A stretch of DNA of 64,000 bases from Faecalibacterium longum CLA-AA-H243. GTDB taxonomy: Bacteria > Bacillota > Clostridia > Oscillospirales > Ruminococcaceae. The position numbers and the translations under genes are program-made. Where the stretch lies: positions 1-64,000 of the forward strand of contig NZ_JAJEQG010000003.1 in assembly GCF_020687245.1 (NCBI RefSeq). The letters are read 5' to 3'. Below the pieces are notes generated by a model. The model was not told the DNA's origin. It saw only the letters and a program-made list of their open reading frames with translations, and did no database searches. This document shows, piece after piece, positions 1 to 4,957 of this stretch; the first letter of the stretch is position 1; every line of letters starts with the position of its first letter.

Positions 1-1
1 C

Positions 2-1252
2 CGCTTTGCCCGGAACCGATTCGATGCCGTGAACTACAAGTACCAGCTGGAAAAGAACGGTGTCCATCTGGTGTCTGCTATGGAACCCATCTCGCAGGGG
101 CCTGAAGGCATTATGGTGGAGAGTATGCTGATCGGCATGGCGGAATACTATTCCGCCGAACTGGCCCTGAAAGTGGCGCGCGGTGAGCGCGAAAATGCCC
201 TTCAGTGCAAGTATAACGGCGGTGTGGTTCCGCTGGGCTTCACCATTGGCAAGGAGGACAGGCTGTACCATATCGACCTGGAGACGGCTCCCATCGTGCA
301 GGAAATCTTCAGCCGGTATGCTGACGGCGAACCGGCCGAGAAGATCGCAGCATCCCTGAACGAGCGCGGTCTGCGTACCCGCACCGGGAAGCCGTTCGTG
401 AAGAACAGCTTCTTCCAGATCTTCCGGAACCGCCGCTACATAGGCGAGTACCGCTATAAAGACATCGTGACACCGGGCGGCATTCCCGCCATCGTGGACG
501 AGGATTTGTTCAACCGGGTACAGCAGCGTTTTGAGCAGAACAGGATCGCCCATGGTCGGCCTGCAAAAGAGGATGTGAGCTATTTGCTGACCACCAAGCT
601 GTTCTGTGGCAAGTGCGGCACCCTGATGGGCGGCGAAAGCGGCACCAGCCACATGGGAAACACCTACTATTACTATAAGTGCGGCAACGCCAAACGCCAC
701 GGCAAGGCGCATTGCGACCTGAAAGCCATCCGCAAGGAGCCGCTGGAACGGTTCGTGGTGGACACCGCCATTAAGGTGATTTTCAGCGATGAAATCATCG
801 AACGGCTGATAGATTTGGTCATGGAAGCCCAGCAGAAGGAGAACACCCGGCTGCCTTTCCTGAAAGACCAGCTCAGGGACACAGAGAAGCGGCTGGCAAA
901 TCTTCTGGAAGCCATTGAACAGGGCATCCTGACCCCGACCACCAAGCAGCGGTTGGACGAGCTGGAAGCCCGGAAAGAAGCCCTGAACACCAGCATTCTG
1001 GAAGAAGAGCTGAAAAAGCCCGTCCTGACCCGTGAGTGGATTCGATTCTGGCTTGAGAAATTCCGCAAGGGTGACGTGGGCAGTACGGAACACCAGCGGC
1101 AGATCATTGATACCTTTGTCAACTCGGTCTACGTCTTTGATGACCGGGTCGTGCTCAATTTCAACTTCACGGACGATTCCAAAACCATCTCCCGTGAAGA
1201 GGCGTTAGGTTCGAGTGCTGTGGACAATGCTCCACCAAACGAAAGCCTCTAA
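2..1252 (+). CDS. Large serine recombinase, 5' end outside window
   Basis: Site-specific DNA recombinase of the large serine (resolvase/invertase-like) family, the type that moves integrative elements and prophages. The reading frame is open to the window edge, so the catalytic serine lies upstream and cannot be seen. What remains begins in the resolvase domain (RFARNRFD, then GPEGIMVESMLIGMAEYYSA at its end), followed by the recombinase DNA-binding domain, a zinc ribbon with CGKC at codons about 205-208 of the visible part and later Cys residues in YKCGN and AHCDL, and a charged coiled coil. The tail SSAVDNAPPNESL recurs as a decayed fragment at 3046. The stop codon lies within a terminator stem. 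Family sure; which element it mobilises is unknown. Confidence 0.93.
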   Translation, partial: RFARNRFDAVNYKYQLEKNGVHLVSAMEPISQGPEGIMVESMLIGMAEYYSAELALKVARGERENALQCKYNGGVVPLGFTIGKEDRLYHIDLETAPIVQEIFSRYADGEPAEKIAASLNERGLRTRTGKPFVKNSFFQIFRNRRYIGEYRYKDIVTPGGIPAIVDEDLFNRVQQRFEQNRIAHGRPAKEDVSYLLTTKLFCGKCGTLMGGESGTSHMGNTYYYYKCGNAKRHGKAHCDLKAIRKEPLERFVVDTAIKVIFSDEIIERLIDLVMEAQQKENTRLPFLKDQLRDTEKRLANLLEAIEQGILTPTTKQRLDELEARKEALNTSILEEELKKPVLTREWIRFWLEKFRKGDVGSTEHQRQIIDTFVNSVYVFDDRVVLNFNFTDDSKTISREEALGSSAVDNAPPNESL

Positions 1253-1274
1253 CGAAAGTTAGGGGCTTTTTTCT
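1244..1274 (+). terminator. Terminator of the recombinase gene
   Basis: Stem 1244-1253 pairs with 1258-1267 (one G-T pair) around a GAAA tetraloop and is followed by TTTTTCTT. The recombinase stop codon (1250-1252) is inside the left arm. Confidence 0.85.
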
Positions 1275-1302
1275 TGTGTCTGCCACTGTCTCACGTCAGA
1301 GC

Positions 1303-1424
1303 AGGACGGTACAGGACTCGAACAGGGCGGCTCTGACGACGCCAAGTCGGCAGAGTAAGCAATCAGCCCGTTGGGCTGTTGCTTAGCCCGCGGTTCCTGG
1401 ACCCGTAGGAATGTCTACCAAGGT
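1303..1424 (+). ncRNA. Branched structured RNA element, copy 1
   Basis: Non-coding stretch sharing long identical blocks with 3114-3221. A fold drawn by eye: an outer helix GAAC/GGGC (1320-1328) with GCCC/GTTC (1386-1396); a variable hairpin CTCTG..GAC/GTC..CAGAG (1331-1355); a long conserved hairpin 1356-1369 with 1373-1385 around a 3-nt loop and one bulge; and a small hairpin TTCCT/AGGAA (1394-1398, 1407-1411) that competes with the outer helix. The variable hairpin differs completely in sequence from copy 2 yet pairs in both, which argues for an RNA (or single-stranded DNA) under structural selection. A strong terminator follows at once. No known family recognised; strand is inferred from the terminator. 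Confidence 0.6.
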
Positions 1425-1470
1425 CGTACGAACCCGATTCTCTATGAGAAAGGGTTCGGGTACGTTTTTT
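1425..1470 (+). terminator. Strong terminator after RNA copy 1, upstream of GNAT
   Basis: Arms CGTAC+GAACCC (1425-1435) and GGGTTC+GTACG (1452-1464, with a GG bulge) enclose an inner TTCTC/GAGAA stem and are followed by six T. It lies between the structured RNA and the acetyltransferase start, so it could be the RNA's own 3' end or an attenuator for the gene. Confidence 0.85.
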
Positions 1471-1534
1471 GTTTACAGGAGGTTTTGAGAAAGGGCTACT
1501 CGGCCCATAAGCCGGAATGTGAAAGGATGAGAAG

Positions 1535-2062
1535 ATGATCTTTTTAGAAACAAATCGGCTCAGACTAAGAAATGTAAGTCCTAAAGATGCGATTCAGATG
1601 GTTGATTATCGAAATAACGAGCGATGCTCGAAATATCAACGAGGCCAGACGAAAGATTATAAGGATATTGTTGCTTTGATCGAGCGTAATAAAGACAATG
1701 CCCTGAATATCGCATCGCCGACTATGATTAGTGTTGCATTAAGAGAAACGGATGTCATGATTGGCGAAATTGTCGTTATGCCTAACGAGGGCACAATTTC
1801 TTTAGGGTACACATTTTCTTATAAAGTTCACCGAAACGGTTACGCCTATGAAGCCTTGTCCTCTTTAATTGAGTATTTACACAAGCACTATCCTCAGTGG
1901 GATTTTATCTGTTTTACTGGAAGAGAGAACATTCCAAGTATGAGCCTTTTGAAGAAGCTGGGATATACGAATTTGGGTTATCTGCCGTCAAAGAATTCTC
2001 AAGTATTTGGAAAGTGGCTTCGCCAGGACACATTAGAAGAAATCACAAGTGCGGTTCGATAA
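1535..2062 (+). CDS. GNAT acetyltransferase, RimJ/RimL-like
   Basis: Predicted acetyl-CoA-dependent N-acetyltransferase of 175 residues. It opens with the family's usual LETNRLRLRNVSPKDA and has the central beta-bulge region SLGYTFSYKVHRNGYAYEAL and the C-terminal GRENIPSMSLLKKLGY, typical of the ribosomal-protein-alanine/antibiotic acetyltransferase group (GNAT_3). Substrate unknown. The start is set by GAAAGGATGA at 1521-1530. Its base composition is visibly more AT-rich than the surrounding genome, suggesting recent transfer. It sits alone between the terminator at 1425 and the hairpin region at 2093, and no promoter of its own is obvious, so it may depend on transcription passing through the RNA element. 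Confidence 0.85.
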   Translation: MIFLETNRLRLRNVSPKDAIQMVDYRNNERCSKYQRGQTKDYKDIVALIERNKDNALNIASPTMISVALRETDVMIGEIVVMPNEGTISLGYTFSYKVHRNGYAYEALSSLIEYLHKHYPQWDFICFTGRENIPSMSLLKKLGYTNLGYLPSKNSQVFGKWLRQDTLEEITSAVR

Positions 2063-2092
2063 CTCCTGGTTTATCGCAACCTCAGAAGCAGG

Positions 2093-2187
2093 GTTTGGGG
2101 CACCGCACGCCCCAACAAGAAGCTGTTCCAAAGGGAGCAAGAATTTTCAACAACTGAAAATTTGTGGCCACGGGACGGTTCTTGCTC
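2093..2187 (+). other. Intergenic stretch with two strong hairpins
   Basis: Hairpin one: GTTTGGGGC (2093-2101) against GCCCCAAC (2109-2116). Hairpin two is nested: GAGCAAG (2135-2141) with CTTGCTC (2181-2187), enclosing AATTTTCA/TGAAAATT (2142-2149, 2155-2162). Neither has a T-run on the plus strand. The segment lies between the two acetyltransferase genes and upstream of the promoter at 2220. Function unknown. Confidence 0.5.
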
Positions 2188-2219
2188 TCACGCTTTCACT
2201 CTCTTTGCGATTTTCTTTC

Positions 2220-2248
2220 TTGAAAGTCTATCGTTCTTTCGTTATAAT
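2220..2248 (+). promoter_or_regulatory. Promoter of the 2272 gene
   Basis: TTGAAA (2220-2225), 17-bp spacer, TATAAT (2243-2248): a near-consensus vegetative promoter 24 bp before the start codon. Confidence 0.85.
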
Positions 2249-2271
2249 AAAACTGAAAGAAGGTGGGCATT

Positions 2272-2784
2272 ATGACTTTGCAATATTTTGTCACAGCATC
2301 CGATACGGGCAATAGGATTCCGATTGAGGTTGACAAGTCAACTCCCGCTGACCTTGCTGCAACCAAAGAAAGCTGGCAGACCGACTGGACAAGTGAGTTC
2401 ATCGGTGACCCCGCACTGGAAAAGTACACGGCTAAAACCGAAAACGGCGAAATCGTAGCATTGGGTGCTTACCGCGAAACAGAATCCAGCATGTTCGTTT
2501 ATATTGAGTACATCGAAAGCCACCCGGAGAGCAACCCGACGCTGACCATTCAGAAAAAATATCTGGGCATCGGGCGTATGATGATCGCGTTCGGCATCCA
2601 GCTTTCCATTGATTCCGGTAAAAACGGCGTCGTCACTTTTGAAGCTAAGACGGATGAACTTGCAAAACATTATATCCGGGATTTTGGCGCGATCCGGGTC
2701 TTTGCCAAACAGTCCGGCGGGCCGATCATGCTGATGCTTGCCGACAATGCGGCGCTTTCGCTCTTCAATACGTATCTTTCCTGA
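2272..2784 (+). CDS. GNAT-like acetyltransferase, accessory
   Basis: A 170-residue soluble protein with a GNAT-type core: strands in GEIVALGAYRET and MFVYIEYIESHPE, then the acetyl-CoA loop region QKKYLGIGRMMIAFGIQL, then a C-terminal FEAKTDELAKHYIRDFGAI, matching the 'stable companion of the substrate domain' layout of GNATs. No specific substrate can be named. Start is ATG 2272 with AAGGTGG at 2260-2266, in preference to the in-frame GTG at 2263. It has its own strong promoter and is followed 14 bp later by a small gene with its own ribosome-binding site, so the two are probably one operon. Acetyltransferase assignment is moderately sure; a toxin-like or self-immunity role is speculation. 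Confidence 0.7.
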   Translation: MTLQYFVTASDTGNRIPIEVDKSTPADLAATKESWQTDWTSEFIGDPALEKYTAKTENGEIVALGAYRETESSMFVYIEYIESHPESNPTLTIQKKYLGIGRMMIAFGIQLSIDSGKNGVVTFEAKTDELAKHYIRDFGAIRVFAKQSGGPIMLMLADNAALSLFNTYLS

Positions 2785-2798
2785 AAGGTGGTGCTCCC

Positions 2799-3044
2799 AT
2801 GGATATTGAAGTCAAACGAATGTCCCCTACTGCTATTGAAATGCTTGACCAACTCAGCGCAGTCTGCAAACGGTTCGGCGTTGATTACTATGCAGCTTCC
2901 CAAAATCAGCGTGATCTGCTGGACAGCATTGCCCTGCACGAATATCAACTGAAAAAAGCACACGAGCAAGGGCTGAAGCGTTCCGAAGTGCCTCCGTTTC
3001 TCGGTTTGAAGCGCTCTGACCGCAGCAACGATATGCCTGCCTAA
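2799..3044 (+). CDS. Small hypothetical protein, 81 residues
   Basis: Not recognised. The protein is predicted to be soluble and mostly helical, charged at the C-terminal half (KKAHEQGLKRSEVPPF, LKRSDRSND), with no signal peptide, membrane segment or cysteine motif. It follows the acetyltransferase by 14 bp with AAGGTGG at 2786-2792, so it is co-transcribed. The pairing of a GNAT with a small helical partner recalls toxin-antitoxin operons, but known GNAT toxins have a ribbon-helix-helix antitoxin encoded upstream and no such fold is evident here. The gene ends one base before the recombinase-tail fragment. Confidence 0.7.
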   Translation: MDIEVKRMSPTAIEMLDQLSAVCKRFGVDYYAASQNQRDLLDSIALHEYQLKKAHEQGLKRSEVPPFLGLKRSDRSNDMPA

Positions 3045-3045
3045 A

Positions 3046-3096
3046 GGTTCGACTGCTGCTGACAATGCTCCACCACAAAAATCCCGAGTCAAATGA
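3046..3096 (+). pseudogene. Fragment of a second serine recombinase tail
   Basis: Sixteen codons reading GSTAADNAPPQKSRVK followed by TGA align in frame with the end of the recombinase at 1208-1252 (GSSAVDNAPPNESL). The nucleotides match at most positions through GACAATGCTCCACCA. There is no start codon or upstream domain, so it is a relic of another recombinase 3' end or a duplicated recombination junction. A terminator follows, as in copy 1. Confidence 0.7.
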
Positions 3097-3109
3097 CTCG
3101 GGATTTTTT
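3077..3109 (+). terminator. Terminator after the accessory operon
   Basis: AAAATCCCGAGTCA (from 3077) pairs perfectly with TGACTCGGGATTTTTT (3094-3109), ending in six T. It occupies the same place relative to the recombinase tail as the terminator at 1244 but has a different sequence. Confidence 0.9.
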
Positions 3110-3113
3110 GCGT

Positions 3114-3221
3114 GGGCGGGACAGGACTCGAACAGGGCGGCGGCACGAAGTGCCGTAAGCAATCAGCCCAGTGGGCTGTTGCTTAGCCCGCGGTTTCCAC
3201 CGGCTAGGAATGTCTACCAAG
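3114..3221 (+). ncRNA. Branched structured RNA element, copy 2
   Basis: Second copy of the element at 1303-1424. ACAGGACTCGAACAGGGCGG (3121-3140) is identical to 1311-1330. The outer helix GAAC+GGGC/GCCC+GTTT is kept (one G-T pair), the variable hairpin is CGGCAC-GAA-GTGCCG (3141-3155), the conserved hairpin is 3156-3169 with 3173-3185, and the last hairpin is TTCC/GGAA (3195-3198, 3207-3210). The block AATGTCTACCAAG closes both copies. Unlike copy 1, no terminator follows; a broken nucleotide pyrophosphohydrolase gene does. Confidence 0.6.
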
Positions 3222-3262
3222 AAAGCACCGCCTGCCGGAGCACCGTTTGTACTGCCTCAGTT

Positions 3263-3284
3263 GGACGGTACAGGACGAGAACAG
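3263..3284 (+). repeat. 22-bp partial third copy of the element's 5' block
   Basis: Matches 1303-1324 (GGACGGTACAGGACTCGAACAG) in 20 of 22 positions; the two changes are adjacent. It lies just before the ribosome-binding site of the broken gene at 3310 and is not followed by the hairpins. Confidence 0.6.
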
Positions 3285-3309
3285 CAAATCAAAATTTATG
3301 GAGGAAACC

Positions 3310-3636
3310 ATGGGCGATTTTACGATAGAAGATATGCTTGCGATGCAGCAGGCCCTGCAGGAAAAATATAAAGACAAGTGGGAGCCGATCGGCCCGGAGG
3401 CCGGCAAGCACAAACTGTTATGGATGCTCGGTGAAGTAGGCGAAGTTATCGACATTATCAAGAAGAACGGAGACTAAAAGGCTGTTGAGGATGCAGAAGT
3501 CCGGCAGCATCTCGTGGAAGAAATGGCGGATGTGCTCATGTATTACAATGACGTCCTTCTGTGCTATGGAATCAGCGAGCAAGAACTGAAAGAGGCATAT
3601 ACCGCCAAGTTCAAGAAGAACATGACCCGCTGGTAA
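3310..3636 (+). pseudogene. MazG-like nucleotide pyrophosphohydrolase, in-frame stop
   Basis: Encodes a MazG-type NTP pyrophosphohydrolase, which cleaves nucleoside triphosphates to monophosphate and pyrophosphate. Translation from ATG 3310 (GGAGGAAA at 3300-3307) gives MGDFTIEDMLAMQQALQEKY to the helix GEVGEVIDIIKKNGD, then TAA at 3475-3477. The same frame continues for 52 codons with the rest of the domain, including EEMADVLMYYNDVLLCYGI, which holds the second metal-binding acidic motif, and ends at 3636. A single G-to-T change (GAA to TAA) explains the stop. The truncated product lacks half of the four-helix metal site and should be inactive. A sequencing error or suppression cannot be excluded. 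Confidence 0.8.
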
Positions 3637-3732
3637 TTCCCGTTTATCACGCTCTTCCGCAGCAGGGGTGGCCTCCTATCCAAACCTCCAATTTTCCGCA
3701 CCAAAGGGGCAAAATCTTGGCCAGTATTGCCG

Positions 3733-3761
3733 TTGCGCCGCAGGGATTTTTGGATTATACT
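3733..3761 (+). promoter_or_regulatory. Promoter of the lrgA-lrgB operon
   Basis: TTGCGC (3733-3738), 17-bp spacer, TATACT (3756-3761). Transcription would start near 3768, downstream of the in-frame TTG at 3727, which supports a later start codon for lrgA. The rest of 3637-3804 shows nothing else. Confidence 0.6.
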
Positions 3762-3819
3762 GTTGACTTGTATTTTATTTTGTATTTTCCTGTTCAGTCG
3801 AGCCAAAGGAGGCATCCTT

Positions 3820-4191
3820 ACGAACTATCTGTTTCAATTTGCGCGTATTCTGGCATTCTGCTTTTTGGGCGAGATCTGCCACGCAGTGCTCCCGCTCCCC
3901 ATCCCGGCCAGCATCTACGGCCTGCTGCTGCTCCTGGCCGCGCTCCGCTTCGGCATCGTGAAGCTCGAGCAGGTCAAGGAAGTGGGCCTGTTCCTCACCG
4001 GCATCTTCCCGCTGCTGTTTGTGCCTGCCGCCGCGGGCGTCATGGAGCTGTGGGCAGAGATGGGCGAGATGCTGCTGCCCATCGTCATCGCCATCATCCC
4101 GGTGACGGTGCTGGTCCTTGTGAGTGCAGGCCGCACCACCCAGGCCCTCACCAGCCGCCGCGCTGCAAAGAAGGAGGCTGAACATGACTGA
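3820..4191 (+). CDS. lrgA: LrgA/CidA-family holin-like membrane protein, apparent ACG start
   Basis: Small polytopic protein of the CidA/LrgA family, which acts with LrgB at the cell membrane in control of murein hydrolase activity, programmed lysis or small organic acid export. The 123-residue product has about four membrane segments (FARILAFCFLGEICHAVLPL; IYGLLLLLAALRFGIV; GLFLTGIFPLLFVPAAAGV; IVIAIIPVTVLVLV) and ends with a charged tail. The family's usual opening M-x-Y-L-x-Q-F-A-R-I aligns with codon ACG at 3820, which is 7 nt after AAAGGAGG (3805-3812); no ATG, GTG or TTG fits both that site and the predicted transcript. The gene overlaps lrgB by 8 bp. Confidence 0.8.
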   Translation, partial: TNYLFQFARILAFCFLGEICHAVLPLPIPASIYGLLLLLAALRFGIVKLEQVKEVGLFLTGIFPLLFVPAAAGVMELWAEMGEMLLPIVIAIIPVTVLVLVSAGRTTQALTSRRAAKKEAEHD

Positions 4192-4891
4192 TCTCTTACA
4201 GGGCTTCCTCTCCGGGTCCGCCGCGTGGGGCGTACTGCTGACGCTGGCCGCTTTCGCGCTGGGTACTCTCCTCAACAAAGCCACCGGCAAGGCCATCTTC
4301 AACCCGCTGCTGCTGGGCAGCATCTTCGTCATCATCCTGCTGAGTGTGCTGAACATCCCCTACGCCGACTACAAGGCCAGTGCCGCCCCGGTGAACTATC
4401 TGCTGCTGCCGGCCACCATCAGCCTCGCTATCCCGCTCTATGAAAAGTGGGATTTGCTGAAAGAGAACGCCGCCGCCATCATCGCGGGCATCTCAGTGGG
4501 TACGCTGGTGAGCCTCGGCAGCGCTTTGGCTCTGGCCCTCGCGCTGGACCTCACTCGGGAGCAGTACGCCACCCTCCTGCCGAAGTCCGTCACCACGGCC
4601 ATCAGCATGGACGTCGCCGCTGAGCTGGGCGGCATCGCGGCCCTGACGGGTGCCATCGTCATCCTCACCGGCATCGCAGGCAACCTGCTGGCCGAGGTGG
4701 TCTGCAAGATCTTTCACATCACTGACCCCATCGCAAAGGGCGTCGGCATCGGCACCTCGGCCCATGCCGTAGGCACCAGCAAAGCTCTGCAGATGGGTGA
4801 GGTCGAAGGTGCCATGAGCGGCCTGTCCATCGCCGTGGCCGGCGTCCTCACCGCCGTGCTCTGCCCCTTCTTCGTCGGCTTCATTCAGTAA
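4184..4891 (+). CDS. lrgB: LrgB-family membrane protein
   Basis: Partner of LrgA; the LrgB/CidB family are membrane proteins of about 230 residues linked to autolysis control and, in other species, to pyruvate, glycolate or glycerate transport. The 235-residue product is hydrophobic throughout. It carries the family motif LLPKSVTTAISMDVAAELGG and the closing region GVGIGTSAHAVGTSKALQMG. Start ATG 4184 lies within the end of lrgA with AAGGAGG at 4171-4177, so the pair is translationally coupled. No LytSR-type regulator is adjacent. Confidence 0.93.
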   Translation: MTDLLQGFLSGSAAWGVLLTLAAFALGTLLNKATGKAIFNPLLLGSIFVIILLSVLNIPYADYKASAAPVNYLLLPATISLAIPLYEKWDLLKENAAAIIAGISVGTLVSLGSALALALALDLTREQYATLLPKSVTTAISMDVAAELGGIAALTGAIVILTGIAGNLLAEVVCKIFHITDPIAKGVGIGTSAHAVGTSKALQMGEVEGAMSGLSIAVAGVLTAVLCPFFVGFIQ

Positions 4892-4907
4892 AGATAGACA
4901 AAAAATC

Positions 4908-4952
4908 GCCCTCTGTACCGGCACAATGCCAATACAGAGGGCAATATTTTTT
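4908..4952 (+). terminator. Terminator between lrgB and the convergent operon
   Basis: GCCCTCTGTA (4908-4917) pairs with TACAGAGGGC (4933-4942), T-run after it and A-run before it, so it can serve both lrgB and the minus-strand gene ending at 4958. Confidence 0.85.
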
Positions 4953-4957
4953 GCTTT

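Noticed and set aside
1208..1240. tRNA-like 3' end (GGTTCGA...CTCCACCA), also at 3046-3075
   Set aside because: No T-stem pairing, anticodon arm or acceptor stem can be drawn. In copy 1 the bases are codons of the recombinase tail, and copy 2 keeps the same reading frame.
1303..3221. Integron attC sites with gene cassettes
   Set aside because: No attC core (RYYYAAC/GTTRRRY) pairing and no tyrosine integron integrase; the recombinase is a large serine type.
3727..3819. TTG 3727 as the lrgA start
   Set aside because: It precedes the predicted transcription start, has no ribosome-binding site, and adds residues absent from the family.
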